Origin: Victivallaceae bacterium
Lineage (GTDB): Bacteria > Verrucomicrobiota > Lentisphaeria > Victivallales > Victivallaceae
Assembly: GCA_016292515.1 (NCBI GenBank)
Contig: JAEDIJ010000006.1
Coordinates: 21,268 to 85,267, forward strand
Direction of reading: 5' to 3'
Length of the DNA stretch: 64,000 nt
Made by a program: the position numbers and the translations under genes. The notes under the pieces are model-generated. The model saw nothing but the letters and a program-made list of their open reading frames with translations, searched no databases and was not told the origin of the DNA. Shown here piece after piece: positions 8,490 to 15,565 of the stretch. Each line of letters opens with the position of its first letter. Position 1 is the first letter of the stretch.

Positions 8490-9330
8490 GCGCGGCAAAG
8501 GATTTCAGCTGCGCGATCTCATCTGCCCATTTTTCGGGGAGGGGCGTTTCCAAAATCAGCGGAATTTCGTCGATGCGCGGATCCTGCGCGATGCGGCGAA
8601 ACGTTTCCCAGCCGAGATTGCCTGCGCCCAAAGGTTCGTGGCGGTCGAGTTTGCCGCCCTTTTCACAGCGCGCATCGTTGAGATGCATCCCTTTCAAGTA
8701 TTTGAAACCGATGAGCCGGTCGAATTCCGCCATCGTTTCGGCATAGGCTTCATCCGTTGTCAAGTCGTACCCCGCGGCGTGGGCGTGGCAGGTGTCGATG
8801 CAGACGCCGACGCGGTCGTCCCGATCGGTTTTTTCGAGCATTTCGGCAAGTTGTTCAAAGGTGAAGCCAAGGTTGCTGCCTTGCCCCGCCGTGTTTTCAA
8901 AAACGGCGGTCACACCGGGGACGGCGTCGAGCGATTGCCGGACGCTTCGGGCGATGCGGTCGATGCACTCGGAATCGCTGATGACTTTCAGCGAACTGCC
9001 CGGGTGAAAATTGAGCGTCGTCAGTCCCAGTTGACGGCAACGCTCCAATTCTCCGGAGAAAGCCTTGACCGCGTTGTCGCGTTTCGCGTCGTCGGGCTGG
9101 CCCAGGTTGATGAGATAACTGTCGTGCGGCAGGATCTGTTTCGCCTGATAGCCGTTGGCTTCGCAATTTTTTTTGAAAGACTCGATGTCTTTTGGCGTCA
9201 GGGCAGGGGCGACCCACTGCCGCTGATTTTTGGTGAAAAGCGCAAAGGCAGTCGCGCCGATCGCGCGGGCATTGACGGGCGCGTTGAAAAGTCCCCCTTG
9301 CGTGCTGACGTGGGCGCCGAAGTATTTCAT
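8482..9330 (-). CDS. nfo: Endonuclease IV (AP endonuclease)
   Basis: A 282-residue TIM-barrel zinc enzyme that cuts 5' of abasic sites in base-excision repair. It opens with GAHVSTQGG, and shows FHPGSS, VFENTAGQGSNLGF, CIDTCHAHAAGYD and HLNDARCEKGGKLDRHEPLGAG, which hold the His/Glu/Asp ligands of the three-zinc site and the DNA-binding loops. The length equals the E. coli enzyme. It is the last gene of a tightly packed minus-strand operon, 6 bases after the DUF486 gene. Confidence 0.96.
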   Translation of the reverse strand: MKYFGAHVSTQGGLFNAPVNARAIGATAFALFTKNQRQWVAPALTPKDIESFKKNCEANGYQAKQILPHDSYLINLGQPDDAKRDNAVKAFSGELERCRQLGLTTLNFHPGSSLKVISDSECIDRIARSVRQSLDAVPGVTAVFENTAGQGSNLGFTFEQLAEMLEKTDRDDRVGVCIDTCHAHAAGYDLTTDEAYAETMAEFDRLIGFKYLKGMHLNDARCEKGGKLDRHEPLGAGNLGWETFRRIAQDPRIDEIPLILETPLPEKWADEIAQLKSFAAQA

Positions 9331-9336
9331 GAGAAG

Positions 9337-9696
9337 TTACTTTTTGAAAATGAAGTAGACGGCACCGACCATGCAAATTCCCGCCCACAGGAAATTCCAG
9401 CGCAGTTTATCCCCCATAAAGTAGACGGAAAAGGGGACGAAAACGGCGAGCGTGATCACTTCCTGCATGATTTTAAGTTGCGCCAATGAAAGATTTCCGG
9501 CGTGGCCGATGCGATTGGCGGGCACTTGCGCGCAGTATTCAAAAAAAGCGATCGCCCAACTGGTGAGGATCACGATGATAAGCGGCTTGCTGCCGAGCGT
9601 CCGCAGGTGCCCGTACCAGGCGAAAGTCATAAAGCAGTTGGAAACAAGCAGCAACCCGACGGTTTTCCACAGCGCGGGATTGGTGAAGAATTCCAT
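9337..9696 (-). CDS. DUF486 (DMT-like) four-helix membrane protein
   Basis: A 119-residue membrane protein with four hydrophobic segments and the DUF486 signature WYGHLRTLGSKPL, then SWAIAFFEYCAQVPANRIGH. Members belong to the drug/metabolite transporter superfamily and no substrate is established. The ATG at 9696 is chosen because upstream frame residues are basic and overlap the previous gene; the preceding stop codon is only two bases away, so translation is probably coupled. Confidence 0.88.
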   Translation of the reverse strand: MEFFTNPALWKTVGLLLVSNCFMTFAWYGHLRTLGSKPLIIVILTSWAIAFFEYCAQVPANRIGHAGNLSLAQLKIMQEVITLAVFVPFSVYFMGDKLRWNFLWAGICMVGAVYFIFKK

Positions 9697-9697
9697 T

Positions 9698-10198
9698 TTA
9701 CAGCAATTCCTTGCGCAAACGCTGCAATTCCGTCGTCGCAATGGCGGTGATTTCCAGAAGTTGCTTTTCGGCATCTTCCTCCGGAAGCGCGGTGAAGTAG
9801 CCCATCAACTGATTTTCCTCCGCCGTCAGACTCTTGTATTCCGTTGCCGGAGCATTCTGCGACGCGGCGGCGAGCCGGTCGAGGACTTGCTTGCGCAACG
9901 CATCCGAAAGCATCGAAAATTCGTCGAGCAGCACTTTTTGATTGCTGGTCATCGCGACGAGTTCGTTGTGGCGGCGGTAAGCGGGACCGAGCCGCGGCGG
10001 CGGCTCATTGGCGGTTTCCGCTTCGGCACCGGAAAGAAAAGGCTTCAATGTCGTGTAGATCTTGTCCCAGGTTTCCGCTTTTGCGTCGCGGGCGGAGCGG
10101 TTGATGAAGCGGCGCAACATCTCAATGCGCACGTTGGTGACCCGGGAAAAATGATCGTCCGCCGATTTTTTGATAGATTCGTTTTTTTCCTTGTCCAT
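9698..10198 (-). CDS. Hypothetical charged protein
   Basis: A 166-residue soluble protein that I do not recognise. It is predicted mostly helical, rich in Glu, Lys and Ala, with no signal peptide or membrane segment. A GGAG ribosome site lies in the end of the upstream gene, 8 bases away, and the downstream DUF486 gene follows at once, so it belongs to the asd-to-nfo operon. Its position directly after a secreted protein of unknown role suggests linked expression but gives no function. Confidence 0.75.
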   Translation of the reverse strand: MDKEKNESIKKSADDHFSRVTNVRIEMLRRFINRSARDAKAETWDKIYTTLKPFLSGAEAETANEPPPRLGPAYRRHNELVAMTSNQKVLLDEFSMLSDALRKQVLDRLAAASQNAPATEYKSLTAEENQLMGYFTALPEEDAEKQLLEITAIATTELQRLRKELL

Positions 10199-10206
10199 AG
10201 TGATCG

Positions 10207-11775
10207 TTACTCCAATTTTAGAAGTTGATCGATGAGTTCGGCGCGCCGCATCAATTCGACGAAACGCCTTTCTTCATAACGGTTTACGGTGTGCAAAACA
10301 CTTGCCGCCTTGCGGAGGAAAGTGATGTTTTCCTGCTCCAATGTGGCAACGGAGCCGTCGCTGTAAAGCACGTTGAAAGAATCCGTGTGATTGGCGGGGA
10401 AATCAATGACCAAGGGCATCGTGTCGTCGGCAAAATCCCCCCAGTCGCCGAAGTAGATGTAACTCTTTTTTTCCGGCGCGGCGACCGCATTTTCCTTTGC
10501 TTTCCTGCCGTCGGGGCAGATCAGCGACGCCGCGAGGTCGGGAGCGTCTTTGAGCAATGTTTCCCAATTTTGCATTTCCGCGGGGAAACTGCCGTTTTTC
10601 CGGTGGTATTGATTGAGCGCGGCATAGATGTTCTGCAAATTTTTCTGACAGACGTCGTGTTGATTTTCGGCATCTTCGGAAACGACTTCCGCTTCATTGC
10701 CGCAAAGAGCCAATACGCGGAAAACGAGGTTGAATCCCAACATCAGATTTTCGCAGGGGATCGTCATATCCGAAACCGCTTGCAGGGAAACGCCGTTGCT
10801 TTCTCTGCGGATGACGCCGAGTTGGTTGCTTTCCGTCGCGGAAAGATTGACCGGGATTCCGAAAACTTCGGCGATCTCCGGTTCTTTTGAAACCGTGCTG
10901 AAATAAGCGGCGATACCGTCGGACGGCAGATTTTCGGCGGCGGTTTTGAAAAAGTCGCTTTCTCCGATCGTGGAAAATCCGTCGTCGAACCCCTCGAAGT
11001 TTTTGTTGATGACCAACCAACCGCTCTCGTTGTGGACGATCGTGATGTCGTCTTTGGTCAACGTGCCGTTTTCATTGAATTCGTAGTCGTCGCTCAAAAA
11101 GCCCTGCAAAAAGGCAAAGGCCTTCTTTTGCCTGTCGGGAATGATGCAGAGGAAACGGTTCCCCGGGAAAACGAGGATCCGCCAGCGCCCGCTGATGGAA
11201 GTTCCGATATCCTGCGCGCCGATTTCCGAGTCTTTCAGCAATGCGGTGATCTGCGGCGTGAGGAATTTTTCCAATTGCTTTTGAAACGCTTCCTGCGTGA
11301 AATCAAAATCGGCGACGATCGCGGCGGAAGTTTCCGCCGGCATCTCGCCGATGACATCCAAAATGGAAGTATTCTCCTGCGGTGCGACGCTCCACAGCAT
11401 CCCGCAGGAAGGCTGTTTCAAGAGGTAAAACGATTTGTTGCGGAAAAGTCCGCCGCCGATGGCTTTGGAACTTTTGCCCGTCGCGACGATCTCCTTGACG
11501 CCGGAAAATTCCAAAAGCGACTCGGTAAATCCGAATCCGAATCCGAGCAGGGCGCGTTGTTCTTCCGGCAGATCGAGCGTGGCGACGCCGGATTTGAGCT
11601 CGTGAAAACAATCGGTGAGTTTCCGGTTGATTTCCGCCGTGCGGCTGACTTCGAAGTAGTCTCCGCCCTGATCCAGATGACGGCTGACTTCCCCGAAATC
11701 ATCGGCGATCGCGGCGGCGGCACAAGCGCAAGCCGCAAAGATGCCGGCAAAAATTTTTCCTGCGCGGCGGAACAT
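10207..11775 (-). CDS. Secreted protein with pseudopilin-like C-terminal region
   Basis: A 522-residue protein of unknown function. Residues 1-24 form a signal peptide (basic start, Ala/Cys-rich hydrophobic core, AIADD cleavage region). The middle (about 25-360) is a long mixed alpha/beta region with no known motif. Around residue 375, CQKNLQNIYAALNQYHRKNG followed by SFP resembles the mature start of type II pseudopilins and DUF1559 proteins, and LYSDGSVATL near residue 475 resembles the H-X9-DG tail motif of that family. The gene follows asd by 3 bases in an otherwise cytoplasmic operon. A surface or periplasmic role is inferred only from the signal peptide. Confidence 0.75.
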   Translation of the reverse strand: MFRRAGKIFAGIFAACACAAAAIADDFGEVSRHLDQGGDYFEVSRTAEINRKLTDCFHELKSGVATLDLPEEQRALLGFGFGFTESLLEFSGVKEIVATGKSSKAIGGGLFRNKSFYLLKQPSCGMLWSVAPQENTSILDVIGEMPAETSAAIVADFDFTQEAFQKQLEKFLTPQITALLKDSEIGAQDIGTSISGRWRILVFPGNRFLCIIPDRQKKAFAFLQGFLSDDYEFNENGTLTKDDITIVHNESGWLVINKNFEGFDDGFSTIGESDFFKTAAENLPSDGIAAYFSTVSKEPEIAEVFGIPVNLSATESNQLGVIRRESNGVSLQAVSDMTIPCENLMLGFNLVFRVLALCGNEAEVVSEDAENQHDVCQKNLQNIYAALNQYHRKNGSFPAEMQNWETLLKDAPDLAASLICPDGRKAKENAVAAPEKKSYIYFGDWGDFADDTMPLVIDFPANHTDSFNVLYSDGSVATLEQENITFLRKAASVLHTVNRYEERRFVELMRRAELIDQLLKLE

Positions 11776-11778
11776 TTT

Positions 11779-12783
11779 TCAGAGCAACTCCGCGATTTGG
11801 ACGGCGTTGAGCGCCGCGCCTTTCAGCAACTGGTCGCCGGAAACGAAAAGATCCAGCCCGCGTTTGTCGCGCCGCGAAATATCCTGACGGATGCGGCCGA
11901 CGAGGACGTCGTATTTTTCGGTCGCGTCGACCGGCATCGGGTAGAGGTTGTTTGCGGGATCGTCGCAGAGCGTCACGCCGGGCGCCTTGGCGAGGATCGC
12001 GCGCGCTTCTTCCGGCGTGATCTCGTCGGAAAATTCAAGGTTCAACGCCTCGGAGTGGGCGCGGAGCGCGGGGATGCGGACGCTGGTGCAACTCAACAGC
12101 AATTCGGGCAGATGGAGCATCTTGCGCGACTCGTTGAGCATTTTCAACTCTTCCTTGGTGTAGCCGTTGTCGGTAAACGAGTCGATGTGCGGGATCAGAC
12201 TGAATGCGATCCGGTGGGCGAAAGCCTTGGGGGAAATCGGTTCGTTGTTGAGCACCTGACGGGTCTGGTCGATCAATTCCTGCATGCCTTTTGCACCGGC
12301 GCCGGACGCCGCCTGATAGGTGGAAACGACCGCGCGTTTCAGCCCTTTCGCACGGTGCAGCGGCGCGACTGCGACCAGCATGATCGCCGTCGTGCAGTTG
12401 GGGTTGGCGATGACGCCGTGGTGAAGTTTGACGTCTTCGGGGTTAACTTCGGGGACGATCAGCGGCACGTCCGCATCCATGCGGAACGCGCTCGAATTGT
12501 CGATCATCACCGCGCCGGAGGAGACCACCGCCTGCCGGTAGGCGCGGGAAATGTCGCCACCCGCGCTGAAAAGCGCGATGTCAACGCCCTTGAAGGAATT
12601 TTCCGTCATTTCCTCGATCACCACGTCTTCGCCGTGGAATTTCACCGTCTTGCCTGCGGAACGCGCCGAGGCGAGCAACTTCAATTTGCCGACGGGGAAA
12701 TTGCGTTTTTCCAAGGTCTTGACCATTTCGACGCCGACGGCACCGGTCGCTCCGGCGACCGCGACACAAAAACTTTTGCTCAT
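11779..12783 (-). CDS. asd: Aspartate-semialdehyde dehydrogenase
   Basis: A 334-residue NADPH enzyme making aspartate semialdehyde, the branch point to lysine, diaminopimelate, threonine and methionine. It shows the nucleotide loop VAGATGAVG, active-site NPNCTT with the catalytic Cys, and the later HIDSFTDNG, RIPALRAHSE and GDQLLKGAA segments typical of the family. Of two possible starts, the ATG at 12783 is preferred because AAGGAAG sits ~10 bases before it, whereas the earlier frame start at 12828 has none. It heads the operon that runs to nfo. Confidence 0.95.
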   Translation of the reverse strand: MSKSFCVAVAGATGAVGVEMVKTLEKRNFPVGKLKLLASARSAGKTVKFHGEDVVIEEMTENSFKGVDIALFSAGGDISRAYRQAVVSSGAVMIDNSSAFRMDADVPLIVPEVNPEDVKLHHGVIANPNCTTAIMLVAVAPLHRAKGLKRAVVSTYQAASGAGAKGMQELIDQTRQVLNNEPISPKAFAHRIAFSLIPHIDSFTDNGYTKEELKMLNESRKMLHLPELLLSCTSVRIPALRAHSEALNLEFSDEITPEEARAILAKAPGVTLCDDPANNLYPMPVDATEKYDVLVGRIRQDISRRDKRGLDLFVSGDQLLKGAALNAVQIAELL

Positions 12784-12839
12784 CGTATTTTCTTCCTTAT
12801 ATTTAGTAAAGATACCCATTCTCGACAAGTATAGGAAAT

Positions 12840-12868
12840 AATATACCGTTTTTTCTTGAAAAATTCAA
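12840..12868 (-). promoter_or_regulatory. Promoter of the asd operon
   Basis: Minus-strand TTGAAT (12863-12868), 17-base spacer, TATATT (12840-12845). It interdigitates with the ligA promoter on the other strand. Confidence 0.7.
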
Positions 12869-12884
12869 CCTGCCGGATTATATT
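12856..12884 (+). promoter_or_regulatory. Promoter of ligA
   Basis: TTGAAA (12856-12861), 17-base spacer, TATATT (12879-12884). The predicted start falls at about 12891, four bases before the ATG, so the mRNA would be almost leaderless. Confidence 0.7.
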
Positions 12885-12894
12885 TTCTTTCATT

Positions 12895-14763
12895 ATGGAC
12901 TATTTGAACTTCGATTTGACAACTCTCGACGCCGCGGAACTTGCCGCATTGCTGGAATATCACAACCGCGCGTATTGGGAAAAAGGCGCGCCGGAGATCC
13001 CCGACGCCCGCTACGACGAGATCGTTGAAGCACTCCGCAAAGCCGATCCCGGCAACCCGTTGCTGGAAAAAATTTATGCTCCGAGCGTCGCTTCCGGCGG
13101 CAAAGTCCGCCACGCCGAGCCGATGCTTTCGCTCGACAAGGCGTACTCGCTCGACGCCGTACTTGCCTGGGCGCGTAAATTCGCCCGGAGCGAGGATGAG
13201 GAAATGCTCGTTCAGCCCAAATACGACGGCATTTCCGCGAAATACGACGGCAAGGTGCTCGTGACGCGCGGCGACGGCGTTTTCGGCGAAGACATTACCG
13301 ATAAACTGCCGCTGATCGAATTGGAAGCCCCCGGCTACGTCGGCAAACTCGACCGCCCCGCGCGCGGCGAATTGGTCATCCGCGACGATGATTTCGCCAC
13401 GCTTTACCGGCATATCCGCAAAAAAGACGGTCAACTCTATAAAAACAGCCGCAACGCGGTCGCCGGCATTATGGGGCTGAAAGAGATCGCCGATATGCTC
13501 CTGCAAAAGGCGAAAATTTCTTTGATCGACTACACGCTGATCTCGCACCGTGTCCGGCTTTCGGAACTGCCGTCGCGCTGGGAGGCGTTGAAACTCGCTC
13601 TCGCGCAACTGCCTTATCCGCAGGACGGCATCGTCATCAAGTTCGCCGACGCCGCCTTTGCCGCGAGCCTCGGCAGGACGGTGCATCATCCGCGCGGCGA
13701 GATCGCCTATAAATTCACCAATATCCGCCGCGAAACCGTTTTGCGCGACGTCGAGTGGAGTTTCGGCAAAAACTGCCTGACTCCGGTCGCCTGCCTCGAC
13801 CCCGTCGAAATTTCCGGCACGACGATCCGGCGCGCGACGTTGCACAACGTGCAGAATATCCTCGACCTCGGCGTGATGATCGGCGACACTGTCGTCGTCG
13901 AGCGGGCAGGGGATGTCATTCCCTACATCGTCGAATCGCGTCCCGGCGTCGACCGGCGCACCGCGCTGATCGAATTCTGTCCCTCGTGCCATACCTCGCT
14001 TGTCCGGCGGGGGCCTGAACTTTGCTGCCCAAATGCGGAATGTACCGAGACCCGGCTCCAACGGCTTCTCGGCGCGGTGCGCAACCTCGGCATTGAGCGG
14101 CTCGGGGAACCCACTTTGCGCAAAATGATGGCGAAATTCGACATCCGCCACATCGGCGATCTCTTTGAAATTTCCGCCAAGGATTTGTTGCAGATCGAGG
14201 GCTTCGCCGAAAAATCGGCATCGTCGATGGTTTCCGAGATCCAGAAAGCGCGCCGCATCGAGGATTACCGGCTTCTCGCCGCGCTCAACATTCCCAATAT
14301 CGGCCCCAATATCGCCAAACTTCTGCTGGCGAAATACCCCTTTGCCGAGTTGCGCAAGGCGACGGCGGAGGAACTCGCCGCGATCGACGGCATCGGGCCG
14401 GAGCGCGCCAATGCCGTCGTTACGGAACTTGCCGCGCAAAGCGATTTTCTCGATGAATTGCTGACCGCGGTCACGGTCGTTGCATCAACGGCGGTCGGCG
14501 ACGCGCCGACGATCTGCTTTACGGGCAAAATGCCGGAAAAGCGTTCCTATTACGAAAAACTTGCCGAAAAAATCGGGTATCGCAGTGTCGATGACGCCAC
14601 CTCGACGCTCAGTTTGCTCGTCGCCGACGATCCTGCCGGAAACAGCACGAAACTGCGCAACGCCCGCAAGTACGGTACAAGGATCATTTCCCTTGCGGAT
14701 TTCCTCGCCGAAGTCGGAGTCAAGGCAACAGCCGATGCCCCCGTGCAGGATGAACTTTTTTGA
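12895..14763 (+). CDS. ligA: NAD-dependent DNA ligase
   Basis: A 622-residue ligase that seals nicks in replication and repair. Domains in order: Ia (ARYDE), adenylation domain with the lysine motif QPKYDGISAKY, OB fold, a four-Cys zinc finger (CPSCH ... CCPNAEC), helix-hairpin-helix repeats (NIPNIGPN, IDGIGPERA) and a C-terminal BRCT domain starting near ICFTGKMPEKRS. The active motif is KYDG rather than the common KLDG/KVDG. The ATG at 12895 is chosen because the earlier TTG at 12856 coincides with the -35 box. No ribosome-binding site is visible, which fits a near-leaderless message. Confidence 0.95.
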   Translation: MDYLNFDLTTLDAAELAALLEYHNRAYWEKGAPEIPDARYDEIVEALRKADPGNPLLEKIYAPSVASGGKVRHAEPMLSLDKAYSLDAVLAWARKFARSEDEEMLVQPKYDGISAKYDGKVLVTRGDGVFGEDITDKLPLIELEAPGYVGKLDRPARGELVIRDDDFATLYRHIRKKDGQLYKNSRNAVAGIMGLKEIADMLLQKAKISLIDYTLISHRVRLSELPSRWEALKLALAQLPYPQDGIVIKFADAAFAASLGRTVHHPRGEIAYKFTNIRRETVLRDVEWSFGKNCLTPVACLDPVEISGTTIRRATLHNVQNILDLGVMIGDTVVVERAGDVIPYIVESRPGVDRRTALIEFCPSCHTSLVRRGPELCCPNAECTETRLQRLLGAVRNLGIERLGEPTLRKMMAKFDIRHIGDLFEISAKDLLQIEGFAEKSASSMVSEIQKARRIEDYRLLAALNIPNIGPNIAKLLLAKYPFAELRKATAEELAAIDGIGPERANAVVTELAAQSDFLDELLTAVTVVASTAVGDAPTICFTGKMPEKRSYYEKLAEKIGYRSVDDATSTLSLLVADDPAGNSTKLRNARKYGTRIISLADFLAEVGVKATADAPVQDELF

Positions 14764-15269
14764 GTTATAAGTTTAAAGTTATAAGTTTAAAGTGCTATGC
14801 AGGGAGCTTTTCGGCTCCCTGACCCTCCGACAGCGCCCAAGCATCGCTTGGGCTTAAAAAAGCAAACGGCAAAATGCCATTCTCGCGGCGCCGCCGCGAA
14901 ATTTACGGGGCGATGGGAATATTGAGATTTGTGGGAATTGTGGGAGTTGTGAGATAAGGCAAGTCTGCGATGATCACAATTCTGCAGTAATGAGCGCGAT
15001 AGAGAGCGTATTGTCCCACAATTCCCACTCCTCACATAACTCCCATATAACCACGTTTCTTTCGCGCCCGCGCGCGATGCTTTAAAAACAAACGGCAGTA
15101 CGCATTGACCAAACCAATCGCGTACTGCCGTTTTGTATCGCTCTGTAAGCCGATGCGACTTGTCCCGCCGTAGCCTTGGCGAAGGGGGATGCATCGGCGC
15201 ATTCAGGGGTGCGGGGGCAGTAGCCCCCGACCAAGCACTGTAAACTTTCAACTTATAACTTAAAACTCA
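14764..15269. repeat. Intergenic element bounded by inverted repeats
   Basis: About 500 non-coding bases. The left edge (14761-14798) and right edge (15235-15269) are imperfect inverted copies sharing AAGTTATAAGTT and AAAGT..AGTGCT. Inside are hairpins GGGAGC/GCTCCC (14802-14819), GCCCAAGC/GCTTGGGC (~14836-14854), TCGCGGC/GCCGCGA (~14881-14899) and a repeated AAACGGCA..AT..CATT phrase. The layout resembles a MITE or a merged set of dispersed intergenic repeats. No gene is seen. Confidence 0.5.
15092..15131. terminator. Strong hairpin in the ligA-sbp gap
   Basis: Perfect 12-base arms ACGGCAGTACGC and GCGTACTGCCGT around a 16-base loop, with A-rich and TTTTGT flanks. It could terminate in either direction. 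Confidence 0.5.
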
Positions 15270-15304
15270 AAAAAAAGCGGCCATCGAAAAAATTCGATGA
15301 CCGC
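15270..15304 (-). terminator. Terminator of the small basic protein gene
   Basis: Minus-strand stem GCGGTCATCGAA/TTCGATGGCCGC followed by eight T, starting ~17 bases after the stop codon. Confidence 0.85.
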
Positions 15305-15320
15305 AAAAAGGAGCTTTTTT

Positions 15321-15476
15321 TTAGATTTCGACCGGTTTGGTCTTGGGCAGACCGAGAACTTTGTCCTCGGGAATGCGACCATCGGCGCGGAGCACGTTGA
15401 TGCGCTCATAACGCTTCATGACATTGCGGACTTTGCGGATCTTGCCGCCGACGCGGAGACTGGGATGCTGAGACAT
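15321..15476 (-). CDS. Small basic protein, Chlamydiae/Verrucomicrobia family
   Basis: A 51-residue, strongly basic protein beginning MSQHPSLRVGGKIRKVRN and ending VLGLPKTKPVEI. I recognise it as the short, conserved small basic protein typical of the Chlamydiae-Verrucomicrobia-Lentisphaerae group, whose role is unknown; size, charge and constant presence suggest an RNA- or ribosome-associated protein. AAGGA lies ~8 bases before the ATG. It has its own promoter and a strong terminator, so it is a single-gene unit. It is one of the better taxonomic markers in this window. Confidence 0.85.
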   Translation of the reverse strand: MSQHPSLRVGGKIRKVRNVMKRYERINVLRADGRIPEDKVLGLPKTKPVEI

Positions 15477-15529
15477 GATTTTTATTCCTTATGATGAAAA
15501 TGAATTTCAAAATACTTCAATTGTCTTAT

Positions 15530-15557
15530 AATATAGCACGGAATCCGCGCTTTTCAA
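15530..15557 (-). promoter_or_regulatory. Promoter of the small basic protein gene
   Basis: Minus-strand TTGAAA (15552-15557), 16-base spacer, TATATT (15530-15535), just downstream of the mfd stop. Confidence 0.7.
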
Positions 15558-15565
15558 GCCGCAAA

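Noticed and set aside
11032..12834. 600-codon plus-strand frame opposite asd and the secreted protein
   Set aside because: Both minus-strand genes have conserved motifs and ribosome sites; this frame has neither.
12865..14439. 524-codon open frame antisense to ligA
   Set aside because: Shadow of ligA caused by G/C-rich third positions; arginine- and aspartate-rich, with no family and no ribosome site.
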